A DNA stretch of 64,000 nt from Polyangiaceae bacterium. GTDB lineage: Bacteria; Myxococcota_A; Polyangia; Polyangiales; Polyangiaceae. The position numbers were made by a program, and so were the translations under genes. The stretch covers positions 1 through 64,000 of the forward strand of contig JANXOF010000080.1 of assembly GCA_025353725.1 (NCBI GenBank). Reading direction: 5' to 3'. The first letter of the stretch is position 1. Each line of letters opens with the position of its first letter. Under the pieces are notes generated by a model. The model did no database searches, was not told where the DNA came from, and worked only from the letters and a program-made list of their open reading frames with translations. Below are positions 8,216 to 16,120 of the stretch, piece after piece.

Positions 8216-8905
8216 TCACCGCGCGTGGAATTGGAAGACGACCTCCATCGAGGGGTTCCTCTCCGTCGAGTCGATGGCGACGATCGTTTTGGCAACCGCT
8301 TCGGCGCCCGCGCGGGTAAGCACCCGGCCGTACCAGGCGCGGGGATCCTCGTGGTCGGGACTCGGTTGCCCGCCGCCGTGGCGGACGAAAGCCTCCCGGA
8401 TTTCATGGCGTACGTATTCGCTCTCGGCGTCAACGCCATCCTCGAATCCGACCACGACGGACCAACCGTCGTATTCGCCAGGGAAGACCATGACTGGGTG
8501 CCGCCCGTACTCTTCGCACCACGCGCGCCACCCGTCGTACAGCGCAGAGTGGATCGACCACATCTCGTCCGTCGGGACGAAATCAATGGAAAGGAACCCG
8601 CGCTGCCGCGCACTTTCGAGAACCTGGCTGTCATCAAGAGTGGAGGCGTCCATCGCGATGGCGTAGTCATCAAAGATCGCGCACGGATCGACGCAAGAGA
8701 AGGCTGCCCACGGTATTGGTATCCCACGGGGATAAATTCCTCGCAGATCGACGTTCGTGGGAAACGAAACGCTGTGCGTGGTCTCGTTGAGGGTCCCCGA
8801 TGCCCAAATCTTGATGATTGGATTTGCGCGCGGAGACAATCCCTTGCGTAGGGGAGATCGGTTCTGCACCGCACGACCACGCCGAACAGCGCGCGGTCTC
8901 TTCAT
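8216..8905 (-). CDS. Unrecognised soluble protein of the cryptic operon
   Basis: 229 residues. ATG at 8905 overlaps the stop of the upstream gene by 4 bp (ATGA). The N-terminal 25 residues are very basic (MKRPRAVRRGRAVQ). The rest is a mixed alpha/beta domain rich in Trp, His and acidic residues (DEMWSIHSALYDGWRAWCEE, GEYDGWSVVVGFEDGVD). No signal peptide or membrane helix is seen. I do not recognise a family. The 4-bp overlap implies fixed stoichiometry with the small cysteine protein encoded just before it. Confidence 0.65.
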   Translation of the reverse strand: MKRPRAVRRGRAVQNRSPLRKGLSPRANPIIKIWASGTLNETTHSVSFPTNVDLRGIYPRGIPIPWAAFSCVDPCAIFDDYAIAMDASTLDDSQVLESARQRGFLSIDFVPTDEMWSIHSALYDGWRAWCEEYGRHPVMVFPGEYDGWSVVVGFEDGVDAESEYVRHEIREAFVRHGGGQPSPDHEDPRAWYGRVLTRAGAEAVAKTIVAIDSTERNPSMEVVFQFHAR

Positions 8906-9168
8906 TCCGCCCCTCCACTCACGATCGAAAGGGGAACGGATTCGCCGAACATCTCGTCGAACATTTGCCGGCCCCTGCTTCCGGGCGCCAGCTCTTCACG
9001 GACGCGTGCGCGGAACTCGGGACTTTCACGCGCACGGATTGCAAGTGCTGTCCAACGTCGTCCCCGTCGCGTCAGGCATTCCGTGCACGCCCCCGACCTC
9101 GCATCCAAGAGCCTCGGGCGGCACAGGCACGCTCTGCACTGGCCGATGCTCGTCGGCGCTTGGCTCAT
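8902..9168 (-). CDS. Small zinc-ribbon-like protein of the cryptic operon
   Basis: 88 residues, start MSQAPTSIGQCRACLC. The N-terminal half has two closely spaced cysteine pairs, CRAC and CTEC, separated by about 17 residues, the arrangement of a four-cysteine zinc ribbon. The C-terminal half is charged and helical. Both ends overlap neighbouring genes by 4 bp (ATGA at 9165-9168 and at 8902-8905), strong support for the frame and start. A nucleic-acid or protein-binding adaptor is possible, but no family is recognised. Confidence 0.6.
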   Translation of the reverse strand: MSQAPTSIGQCRACLCRPRLLDARSGACTECLTRRGRRWTALAIRARESPEFRARVREELAPGSRGRQMFDEMFGESVPLSIVSGGAE

Positions 9169-9632
9169 CGGGAACACTCCCCGCCGCCCGCAAGAAGTTC
9201 GGGCAGGACCACGCGCCCTCCGAGCGCCACGGTCGAAGATCCCATGACCAAAAATGTCGATGTGCCGCGTTCGCAGACGGAAACGTCGGGCGCACTGACC
9301 ACGATGAACTTGGCGCCGTCTGCGACCACGACCGTTCGCGTGAAGTCGAAGCGACGGATCGCCCGGCAGATCAACGACACTCGTAGACCAAGATACTTCG
9401 GCCACGTGGTCGCGAGAATCCTCGGCGGAATGCGGACCGGAGGCGGACACGACGAACCCGCTCGTGTTGCGGCACGTCCGTCCGTCCCGGCGTCCGACGG
9501 TACTTCGGAAACACTCGCGGAGAGGAGGGTGGGCGCGGGTGATTCGATGGCACTCGAAGACGAGGAAGGCCCCACGGAAGCGTTTCCTTCACACGCACCG
9601 AGGAGGATGGCCACTACCCGGGCGTGGATCAT
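9165..9632 (-). CDS. Lipoprotein of the cryptic operon
   Basis: 155 residues from ATG at 9632, preceded by a very good ribosome site (AAGGAG, 7 bases away) and overlapping the upstream stop by 4 bp. A short signal peptide ends in lipobox ILLGAC. A Ser/Ala-rich linker leads to a beta-rich domain of about 90 residues (RTVVVADGAKFIVVSAPD, STFLVMGSSTVALGGR) with two cysteines. I do not recognise a family. It is the only clearly exported product of the operon, so the system has one envelope component and several cytoplasmic ones. Confidence 0.65.
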   Translation of the reverse strand: MIHARVVAILLGACEGNASVGPSSSSSAIESPAPTLLSASVSEVPSDAGTDGRAATRAGSSCPPPVRIPPRILATTWPKYLGLRVSLICRAIRRFDFTRTVVVADGAKFIVVSAPDVSVCERGTSTFLVMGSSTVALGGRVVLPELLAGGGECSR

Positions 9633-10270
9633 CGTATATCTCCTTCGTTCGAGGGACAGGTCTTCGGGCGTTTGCCTTCGCTGCCTCGGCTCGCCTCGAT
9701 GATGCGACGAGCCCGGATGGTGTTGACCCATCGGGGATCAGAACCGAACCGGCTCGCATAATCGTCGGCGAGGAGGTAGAGACGACGTTGCAGGTCAGGC
9801 ATTTCGAGAGCCCGGATCAGCGAGAGTTGCCAGCTCTTAAGCATGCCCCCGCCGAAGTCGCGCAGGTTGACCAGAATCCTCATCGCTGACACGAACGACT
9901 CGACGTGCTGTTCAGCGTGCGCGCGTCCGACAATGCGCATGGTCCACTCCGTAATCTTCTCGTAGTCGCCAAGGGCGTGACGAAGCCCGAGAATGAGAGT
10001 CCTTACGACCTTGGACACGTCGAGCGACTTTCGGATGGCCACCAAAATGTCGGTGGCGACGGCTTCGGTGACGAGTCGTTCGGTCAACAAGTACGCAATG
10101 ACTCGGGCCGCTGCCTTGCGCTCGGTGTCTCCGATCCGTCGGTCGACCACATCCCGGACGGCGCGATCAAATAGAGGGACGAATGGAGCGTACTCGAATG
10201 GGCAATCGACCGGCGTGGATGGTGGAGGTAGGGCACGTCTCGCGGGCGTCAGAATCGAAGACGGTTTCAC
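9629..10270 (-). CDS. Unrecognised alpha-helical protein, paralogue of 7412-8170
   Basis: About 213 residues. GTG at 10270 is taken as start; a TTG nine bases further up is the alternative. Entirely helical and soluble, with the segment KAAARVIAYLLTERLVTEAV that matches the core of the protein at 7412-8170. The middle contains LILGLRHALGDYEKITEWTM and the C-terminus is basic. No enzyme motif is seen. Its stop overlaps the lipoprotein start by 4 bp, and the lipoprotein's AAGGAG site sits inside this gene's last codons. With its paralogue it brackets three unrelated genes. Confidence 0.6.
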   Translation of the reverse strand: MKPSSILTPARRALPPPSTPVDCPFEYAPFVPLFDRAVRDVVDRRIGDTERKAAARVIAYLLTERLVTEAVATDILVAIRKSLDVSKVVRTLILGLRHALGDYEKITEWTMRIVGRAHAEQHVESFVSAMRILVNLRDFGGGMLKSWQLSLIRALEMPDLQRRLYLLADDYASRFGSDPRWVNTIRARRIIEASRGSEGKRPKTCPSNEGDIR

Positions 10271-10315
10271 CCGGTGCAAGACGTCGAACCGGCCCCTGCC
10301 TCCGGACGTAGAAGT

Positions 10316-10684
10316 TCACCACTCACGGCTGTGCAGGGCTTCCACAAGAATTTCTGCGGCCACACTTTCGACCGGGATTTCCCAGTCCTCCGCAAGTTCG
10401 TCGAGGAGATCCCGATCGGGCTCGGGGAGGTGGATGCGGAGGAGGCCAGCGGGGATGTGTGAATGGAAGTGAATTATTGCGGAGGCACTGGCCTTGGCGA
10501 TTTTGTAGCGCTCGGCGAGCTCGACAAGTCGGGCACCGCCACGATGAAGGCGACGAAGTTCGTTCGCCTCCTCAAAAGTGAGCTTGCCCGGAAAGGGGTG
10601 CGTTTGAATCACGCTGGGGCCGGAGGAACAAAGGGCTATCCGCTCTCCGACCTCGAACGCGCGGGGTGTCGGCACTGTAGCCAC
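10316..10684 (-). CDS. Small helix-turn-helix protein downstream of the toxin
   Basis: 122 residues from a GTG directly abutting the toxin stop codon. The middle (LVELAERYKIAKASASAIIH) has the spacing of a resolvase/sigma-type helix-turn-helix. The C-terminal 40 residues (PDRDLLDELAEDWEIPVESV onward) look like a small helical dimerisation or CopG-type module. It is probably a DNA-binding regulator co-expressed with the toxin-antitoxin pair, and might control that pair or the adjoining cryptic operon, whose first gene begins 45 bp further on. Confidence 0.6.
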   Translation of the reverse strand: MATVPTPRAFEVGERIALCSSGPSVIQTHPFPGKLTFEEANELRRLHRGGARLVELAERYKIAKASASAIIHFHSHIPAGLLRIHLPEPDRDLLDELAEDWEIPVESVAAEILVEALHSREW

Positions 10685-10990
10685 CTACAGCCCCGGGCCG
10701 GTTCCCCGAGCCGCGTGCCATACGGCGAGCACCTCGACGGTCTCCTCCCGGACCCGGTAATAGACGTGGTACCGCGTTCGAGGCAGCAGCACGCGCCGGA
10801 CCCCAGCTGCGCGTTTGCTTTTGGCGGGCGTGCCGAGCGTGGGTATGAGCACGACGGCCGCGAGCATGCGCTCAAGCTCGGTCACGAAGAGGTCGGGGGA
10901 TGAGTGGCGATTTTTCCGCCACCACTCGTCGATGGTTTCGATTTCGCGTGTGGCGCGGTGCTGGAAGATGGCCGCGAACGGCCCGCTCAT
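10685..10990 (-). CDS. ParE/RelE-type toxin
   Basis: 101 residues with the ParE/RelE toxin fold. It has an N-terminal helical pair (REIETIDEWWRKNRHSSPDL) and then the beta sheet with the conserved Arg/Tyr-rich strand (VRRVLLPRTRYHVYYRVREE) and the final VEVLAVWHAARG strand. ParE members poison DNA gyrase and RelE members cleave mRNA on the ribosome; the sequence does not settle which applies. The ATG overlaps the antitoxin stop by 4 bp, the usual antitoxin-first order. Confidence 0.85.
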   Translation of the reverse strand: MSGPFAAIFQHRATREIETIDEWWRKNRHSSPDLFVTELERMLAAVVLIPTLGTPAKSKRAAGVRRVLLPRTRYHVYYRVREETVEVLAVWHAARGTGPGL

Positions 10991-11205
10991 CGCCCTCGGC
11001 GAAGCCTTTCGAGGACTGCAGCCGCCGGCTCGACCTCACCGCGATCGGCCGCGGCCATTCTCGCCTCCAGCTCGCTGAGCTGGGCCTCGTCCAGATCGAA
11101 CGGCTCCTGGGAATCAGCCGTGAGCACAACCACTTCGGCCCCCTCGGGGAGCGCAGTGTCGAGCTCGATGTGGCCCCCGCAGACGCGACCTCGGCCGCCA
11201 TTCAT
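10987..11205 (-). CDS. Antitoxin of the ParE/RelE pair
   Basis: 72 residues from ATG at 11205; a GTG start further upstream in the same frame is possible. The N-terminal strand region (RGRVCGGHIELDTALPEGAE, VVVLTADS) is AbrB-like, as in addiction-module antitoxins. The acidic helical tail (LDEAQLSELEARMAAADRGE) is the type that wraps the toxin and resembles the addiction-module component family. It overlaps the toxin start by 4 bp. It should neutralise the toxin and autorepress the operon. It lies just beyond the 3' end of tRNA-Arg, a common place for such modules in islands. Confidence 0.75.
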   Translation of the reverse strand: MNGGRGRVCGGHIELDTALPEGAEVVVLTADSQEPFDLDEAQLSELEARMAAADRGEVEPAAAVLERLRRGR

Positions 11206-11437
11206 CCGCACAAGATAGCACGCGGGGACGGGCACGCCGTGGTCGAGGAACGTGCCGCGGGCCCACGCGACGGTAGCCAGGACTGTATCCACCGCTGGCG
11301 GACGCCGGTGCACCGAAGGGCGGCGATGTCGTCTTCGAGGTCGCACCCTCACGAGTCTCCGATCGCCAGGACCACGGCTTCTCCGCGGTCCCGCGCACTC
11401 CGGCGGACGTCCGTGGACGCCGCCGGAGTCCTGGAGC

Positions 11438-11514
11438 TGGCACGCCCGGTAAGATTCGAACTTACGACATTCGGCTTCGAAGGCCGACACTCTATCCAGC
11501 TGAGCTACGGGCGC
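11438..11514 (-). tRNA. tRNA-Arg (anticodon UCG)
   Basis: Full cloverleaf on the minus strand. The acceptor stem is GCGCCCG/CGGGCGT (one G-U pair), the D arm GCTC...GAGT, the anticodon stem TCGGC/GCCGA with loop CTTCGAA (anticodon TCG), and the T arm GTAAG-TTCGAAT-CTTAC. CCA is encoded at the 3' end (11438-11440). It reads CGA-type arginine codons. The 3' end faces the toxin-antitoxin and cryptic block, and the anticodon arm is partly duplicated at 7302-7315. Confidence 0.97.
11467..11480. repeat. 14-bp direct repeat inside tRNA-Arg
   Basis: The tRNA-borne copy of the 14-bp repeat also found at 7302-7315. It runs from the variable loop through the 3' anticodon stem into the anticodon, a segment used as a crossover site by many tyrosine integrases. 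Confidence 0.45.
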
Positions 11515-11919
11515 TTGCATTGTAAGGTTACACTGTCCAGCGCTGCCGATCAATCGCCACGCGCGCTCTCGTCGCGCAGGGCGAGAAGGGCTCCGTCCCT
11601 TCGACCGTGCCTGATCGCCGGGCCGCGTGTAGGTGTGCTTGAGCTGGCGTTTTGTGCTCCGAAAATCGCCTCACGCTTGGCTTTCCACTTGCTCGCCGAC
11701 GTGTGCGGGGGCACTCACTGGGTGAGCATCGGAGCCGCCTTAGTGAAAAAAAAAAACTTCGCTGTCGCTCACGCCTCTCGTGTCTCCGTGCAAGTCTCTG
11801 ACTCCGTGGCCGACTGCGCGTCGGCCGTCGTTCCGACCTCGACTTCGACTTCGATCTCGATTTCGGGCGTACACCTTGTTCCGGCCGGTAAGGCCAGCTC
11901 GGGGCTTTCAAGAGCGGTG
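11515..11919. other. Non-coding region between tRNA-Arg and desaturase, with simple repeats
   Basis: No convincing gene in these 405 bp. It holds a run of 11 A at 11746-11756 and a degenerate hexamer tract of TCGACT/TCGATT type at about 11837-11865. The small inverted repeat CTCACTGGGTGAG near 11714 has no T-run, so it is not an obvious terminator. It probably contains promoters for the tRNA on one side and the desaturase on the other. Confidence 0.5.
11525..11553 (-). promoter_or_regulatory. Candidate promoter of tRNA-Arg
   Basis: On the minus strand TTGATC (-35-like) and TAACCT (weak -10-like) are separated by 17 bp. The -10 element ends 10 bases before the tRNA 5' end, the right place for a tRNA promoter. 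The -10 match is poor, so the call is tentative. Confidence 0.3.
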
Positions 11920-12774
11920 ATGCGTTCCTCGCGAGGGTGGTCGAGGTGGCTGCGATCAAAGGAGGCGATGTCTGTCCTCTCGACCGTGCTCACGGTCCTC
12001 ATGCACCTCGCTTGCCTGTTCGTCTTCGTGGTCCCCTTGTCGCGGGGCGTGCTGTTGCTCTGCTTTGCAGGTTACATCCTTCGGATGTGGGCGATCACGG
12101 CAGGCTTTCATCGGTACTTTGCCCATCGGTCGTACCGAACGAGTCGCGGCTTTCAGTTCCTTCTCGCGTTTCTAGGGACGACGGCGATGCAAAATGGCCC
12201 TCTTTGGTGGGCGAGTTGGCACCGTAGGCATCACCGCTACGCCGATACGGCGCGCGATACGCATTCGCCGCTTCAGGGTTTCTGGCACGCACACATGGGT
12301 TGGTTTCTCGACGGCAGCCACGACGAAGCAGACTTGTCGAACGTCAAGGACCTGACGCGGTTCCCAGAGCTGCGATTCCTCGACATGCACAAGTGGATGC
12401 CCATCGTCGCGTACGGCGTCGCTTGCTTCGCACTCGCCGGTGCATCCGGCCTCGTGTGGGGGTTCGTGGTGAGCACCATTGCGTGCCTGCATGCGACGGC
12501 GCTCATTAATTCGCTCGCCCATGTCTGGGGAACGCGCCGCTTCGACACACCCGACCAGTCACGAAACAACGCACTTCTGGCCGTGCTGACGCTGGGCGAA
12601 GGCTGGCATAACAACCACCACGACCAGATGAGCGTCGCGCGCCAGGGCGTGCGCTGGTTTGAGCTCGACGTAACTTACTACACGCTCAAGGTACTCTCGT
12701 GGGTCGGCCTGGTGTGGGACGTACGCGAGCGAAAGTCGGCCGTCGATGTCGATGTCGCCCGCGAAATTCGCTAG
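11920..12774 (+). CDS. Membrane fatty-acid (acyl-CoA delta-9 type) desaturase
   Basis: About 284 residues from ATG at 11920. An internal ATG at 11968 has AAAGGAGG only two bases upstream, which is too close, but cannot be excluded. The three histidine boxes that hold the di-iron centre are all present: HRYFAH, HRRHH and HNNHH. Hydrophobic pairs lie before the first box and between the second and third (IVAYGVACFALAGASGLVW). The family inserts a double bond into acyl chains, using oxygen and electrons from a ferredoxin or cytochrome b5-type donor. It faces a cyclopropane fatty-acid synthase across a shared terminator, and that enzyme uses such double bonds as substrate. Confidence 0.92.
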   Translation: MRSSRGWSRWLRSKEAMSVLSTVLTVLMHLACLFVFVVPLSRGVLLLCFAGYILRMWAITAGFHRYFAHRSYRTSRGFQFLLAFLGTTAMQNGPLWWASWHRRHHRYADTARDTHSPLQGFWHAHMGWFLDGSHDEADLSNVKDLTRFPELRFLDMHKWMPIVAYGVACFALAGASGLVWGFVVSTIACLHATALINSLAHVWGTRRFDTPDQSRNNALLAVLTLGEGWHNNHHDQMSVARQGVRWFELDVTYYTLKVLSWVGLVWDVRERKSAVDVDVAREIR

Positions 12775-12876
12775 GGGCGCCCCGTGACACCTCGCGGATA
12801 GCTCGGGGATACCTCCAAAGGACCCGTTGCTTGGCTTAGGAAAGCATCGACAGCGTAGCCCGGCGTACAAATAGCG

Positions 12877-12910
12877 AAAAGCGAGCCCACCGTTGATGGA
12901 CTCGCCTTTT
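12877..12910. terminator. Bidirectional terminator between desaturase and cfa
   Basis: AAAAGCGAG...CTCGCCTTTT is a hairpin of GCGAG/CTCGC with an additional CCA/TGG pairing inside, flanked by A-run and T-run. It can terminate both the plus-strand desaturase gene and the minus-strand cyclopropane synthase gene, which converge here. Confidence 0.7.
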
Positions 12911-12978
12911 ATCGTAGGCCTAGCTTCCGTAGCGGTCGGATTCGCGAGGAGAACCTCGGAATCGACCCGCCTACGTGT

Positions 12979-14124
12979 TCAGTGGCGGCGGGTCGAAGCC
13001 GTGCGGTTGAACCGATCGTGGTTCTTGTGCATGGTCACCTGATACGTGAATCCAGTGCCCTGGTCGCCCATGAGCGCCGACCAATGAAGGAAGAAGTACC
13101 AGAGGCGGTACCAACGTTCGCCGTACGTCTTGATGACCTCGTCCTTGTTCGAGACCCAGAGGTCACGCCACGCTCGCAGCGTGCGAATGTAGTGCGAGCT
13201 CATTCGCTCGACGTCGGAGACCTCGAAGCCCGCTTTCTCTGCGGCGTGGATCATGCTCGAGAGCGGTAGGCTCGCGTCCGCCCCCGGGAAAATGTAGCGC
13301 GCCATGAACAGCGCCCAAATCAAGTCTTCCGGCTTGAGCGAGAGCGCCGTGAGGGGGTTTTGCGGATTGTAGAGGTTCCGGATGCCGGTCCACTGGAGCA
13401 CGAACAGTCCATCGTCTTCGAGCAGCCCGTGAACCTTCTCGAAGTACCCCGAGAGATTCTTGACGCCTACGTGCTCGACCATTTCCAAGCTGACAATTTT
13501 GTCGAACTTGCCTTTGACGTTTCGGTAGTCGCAAACCTCGACGCGCGCATGATCGGCGACGCCGTACTTCTTGATGCGATCCGTGCCGAAGTCGACCTGC
13601 TCCTTAGCTAGTGTCACTCCGTAAGTTTTTGCGCCGTACTCGCGCGCCGCGCGCGCCACGAAGGTGCCCCAGCCGCAGCCGATGTCGAGGAGGGTCTCGC
13701 CCTTCTTGAGCTCGAGCTTGTCGCAGCAGCGGTCGATCTTTTTGTACTGCGCCTCTTCGAGGGACGTTTCCGGCGTCTCGTACCAGGCGGCCGTGTAAAC
13801 CATGGCCTCGCCGAGAAACCAGCCGAAGAAGTCGTTGCCTCGGTTGTAGTGCTCACCGACGATTCGGCTGTCCTGGTTTTTCGAGTGGATCAGCACTTCT
13901 GGGAAGAAGTTCGTGAGCGCCCACTTGAAGTGTCCTTCGGTCAGCCGAAACGAGACCGTGTCATGACGCGACTCGAAAAACGGTTCCCACTTGTCGGCGG
14001 GGATGTCGACGCGACCGGCGATGTACGCCTCGTACAGCTCGGACATCGGGACCTTCTTGCCGGACCATTGGTTTGCAAGGCTTCGGTCATCGAAGGTGAG
14101 AAACTCGTGAACGGTCTTCTTCAT
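12979..14124 (-). CDS. cfa: Cyclopropane-fatty-acyl-phospholipid synthase family methyltransferase
   Basis: 381 residues, the usual length. The N-terminal 100 residues are the lipid-binding CFAS part, followed by the conserved YNRGNDFFGWFLGEAMVY and YETPETSLEEAQ motifs. The SAM-binding loop LLDIGCGWGTF lies near residue 145. The catalytic-region motifs SLEMVEHVG and YFEKVHGLL are present. It transfers a methylene from S-adenosylmethionine to a cis double bond in membrane phospholipid. A related branch makes mycolic or methyl-branched acids, so the exact product is open. Placed opposite a desaturase, it fits a membrane-fluidity pair. The start has GGAG about 14 bases upstream. Confidence 0.93.
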   Translation of the reverse strand: MKKTVHEFLTFDDRSLANQWSGKKVPMSELYEAYIAGRVDIPADKWEPFFESRHDTVSFRLTEGHFKWALTNFFPEVLIHSKNQDSRIVGEHYNRGNDFFGWFLGEAMVYTAAWYETPETSLEEAQYKKIDRCCDKLELKKGETLLDIGCGWGTFVARAAREYGAKTYGVTLAKEQVDFGTDRIKKYGVADHARVEVCDYRNVKGKFDKIVSLEMVEHVGVKNLSGYFEKVHGLLEDDGLFVLQWTGIRNLYNPQNPLTALSLKPEDLIWALFMARYIFPGADASLPLSSMIHAAEKAGFEVSDVERMSSHYIRTLRAWRDLWVSNKDEVIKTYGERWYRLWYFFLHWSALMGDQGTGFTYQVTMHKNHDRFNRTASTRRH

Positions 14125-14332
14125 TCGAATACTAGTCTCCGTCGGGCCGACTTCTAGCCACGGTTGGTCCGACGCCGCAAGCGCGGTGCGCTCTCACGTC
14201 GCGTCACGCCATAGGCTTGCCCGTGCTCCTTGCACCACTTCCCAGGTGAGTCGCGTGGGGCGGAACGTCCGCACCGACCACAAAGATGCTCCAAGGGATG
14301 ACCCGGGCGCCATATTCCTGATAGGTCACGGC

Positions 14333-16120
14333 ATGCGAGTCGCCTTTCTACGGCCCAGCGTAGGACAGCCCGTTCTTCAGCTCGGCCTACGAGGCGCGGT
14401 AGCCTTGTCGTTGGGGTTGTTGCACTTCGGACTCAGTGAAGCGCGCGCGGAGGAGCAGCCCGTCGTGCTCCTCATCGACGTCGGCGGCGCCCCGATGGAG
14501 ACACGGAAGGTCACGCACGGCGTGTTCACTCGGGGATCGGCAACCACCGAGGGCGGTCACGAAAAAGATGAAGAGCCCGAGCAACAAGTCACTCTAACGA
14601 AGGACTTTTGGGTCGGTAAGGTGCCCGTGACGCGCGGCCAATTCGCCAAGTTCGCCTCGGAGACGCGTTACGTCACGGACGCCGAAAAGGCGCAGGCCGG
14701 GGGCATCGGCTGGGACGGTAGGCAGCTTTCGCCAAAAAAGGATTTCACGTGGAGAAACCCTGGTTTTACGCAGACCGATGAACACCCGGTCGTGCTCGTA
14801 AGTTATTTCGACGCGAGCGCATTCGCCGGTTGGGCGGCACGCAAGAGCGGTAAACGCGTGCGGTTGCCGACAGAGGCTGAGTGGGAATTCGCGGCGCGGG
14901 GCGGTTCCACGACGCGGTGGTACGGTGCAAAAACAGAGGCTGAGGCGCTTACGCTCGGGTGGTTCAAAGCAAACGCCGGAAATGGCACCCGACCCGTCGG
15001 CCAAAAGCGACCGAATTCGCTCGGTCTCCTGGATATGTCCGGCGACGTTTCGGAGTGGTGCCGGGATCTCTACGCGCCTTATGGCGACGGACCGGTCGTT
15101 GACCCGGAGACGGTCACGTTGCCCGCTGGCGAACCTCACTTGCGTGTGCTCCGCGGAGCGTCCTGGTGGCGCGACCCGAAACGCGGACGTAGCGCGGCGC
15201 GGTCGAAAAGTGCGTCCGGGGGTCGCAGTGCTGAGTACGGCTTCCGTATTGTTGTGAGCCTCGAAGACGCAAACGAGTCGGGCGCCGCGGGACAGGCCTA
15301 CTCAGGCTTGCCAGGTTCGGCTCCTAGCCCAGACGCGAGCGCTGGATCGGGCGCGCGCTTGGCCCTCGCAGCAGACCCGACTGACGGTCAGGAGGCAGGA
15401 CCACTTGCGGACGGCGAGGCCCTGCGGCTGGCCCCGATCGGCGTAGAATCCGAGGGGGCCTCCTCGGGACTGCTTCTCGTGGCGCCACTCGCGGCGGCAA
15501 GCGCGACGGTGGCGTGGATGCTCCTGCGGCGAAAGCGACCGCGCGCGTCGTCGTTTGCGGTTCGCGTCGCTGTTCCGCGTGTCCGTTCACCGGCGCTCGC
15601 GGTCGTCGCGTCCGCGGCAGAACCGCTCGAGCCCATCGAAATACTCTCAGCGCCCTTGCTCGAGCCCGCACGAGAGCGCGACGCGGAGATGTCACTGGCC
15701 CCCGGGCGAGCTGTCGTGGAGGTCGCGCCGGTCGTGGAGCTTGCGCCGATTGTGGTGATCGCGTCGGCCGTGGAGGTTGCACCGTCGGTGGAGGTCGTGG
15801 CGGTCGCGCCTGTCGTGGCGGTCATCGAGGCGGCTGTGATACCCGCGCAGCCTGAGAGAACGCGGGAAGAGGCGGCGCCTGAACCCGCCATGGGCAGCGC
15901 CGCCGAGGAACCGCCGCCCGTAAAATCAGAGTCAACGGTTGCGTCACCTCTGCCGACCGCGACCCGAATGGCGTCGCTCCCGCCCTCGGTCCCGATAGCG
16001 CCGTTGCCGCTCTCGACGCGCTTCTCGGAGTCCCCGGAGGCCAGCGCGGAGCCGACCGAGTCGGTCGCTTCGACGGACGAAAGCGACGCGAAAGGCGCCA
16101 GTGAGAAGCCCCCGCGTTAG
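14333..16120 (+). CDS. FGE-sulfatase-fold protein with membrane anchor and repeat-rich tail
   Basis: 595 residues. ATG at 14333 gives a signal peptide ending near ARAEEQ. Residues about 50-310 form a formylglycine-generating-enzyme/SUMF1-type domain: FWVGKVPVTRGQFAKFA, LPTEAEWEFAARGG, LGLLDMSGDVSEWC and the end motif YGFRIVV. After a linker there is one membrane helix (LLLVAPLAAASATVAWMLL) followed by basic residues. A tail of about 180 residues follows, rich in Val, Ala, Pro and Glu with a repeating VEVAPVVELAPI pattern. The enzyme Cys pair of true FGE is not obvious, so a structural or binding role is as likely as catalysis. The last 4 bp overlap the convergent glycosyltransferase gene. Confidence 0.85.
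   Translation: MRVAFLRPSVGQPVLQLGLRGAVALSLGLLHFGLSEARAEEQPVVLLIDVGGAPMETRKVTHGVFTRGSATTEGGHEKDEEPEQQVTLTKDFWVGKVPVTRGQFAKFASETRYVTDAEKAQAGGIGWDGRQLSPKKDFTWRNPGFTQTDEHPVVLVSYFDASAFAGWAARKSGKRVRLPTEAEWEFAARGGSTTRWYGAKTEAEALTLGWFKANAGNGTRPVGQKRPNSLGLLDMSGDVSEWCRDLYAPYGDGPVVDPETVTLPAGEPHLRVLRGASWWRDPKRGRSAARSKSASGGRSAEYGFRIVVSLEDANESGAAGQAYSGLPGSAPSPDASAGSGARLALAADPTDGQEAGPLADGEALRLAPIGVESEGASSGLLLVAPLAAASATVAWMLLRRKRPRASSFAVRVAVPRVRSPALAVVASAAEPLEPIEILSAPLLEPARERDAEMSLAPGRAVVEVAPVVELAPIVVIASAVEVAPSVEVVAVAPVVAVIEAAVIPAQPERTREEAAPEPAMGSAAEEPPPVKSESTVASPLPTATRMASLPPSVPIAPLPLSTRFSESPEASAEPTESVASTDESDAKGASEKPPR
15715..15850 (+). repeat. Degenerate Val-Glu-Ala-Pro coding repeat
   Basis: Within the FGE-fold gene the DNA repeats GTCGTGGAGGTCGCGCCG-like units about six times with variation, coding VEVAPVVELAPI-type peptides. 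It probably forms an extended stalk after the membrane helix. Confidence 0.6.

Noticed and set aside
11714-11756. Hairpin CTCACTGGGTGAG followed by an A-run as a possible terminator
   Set aside because: The 11-base A-run lies on the plus strand at some distance, so on neither strand does a T-run directly follow the stem.
10900-11919. Long plus-strand open frame upstream of the desaturase that runs through tRNA-Arg
   Set aside because: It crosses the tRNA and the antitoxin gene on the other strand, and lacks the protein character seen after 11920. Only 11920-12774 matches a family.
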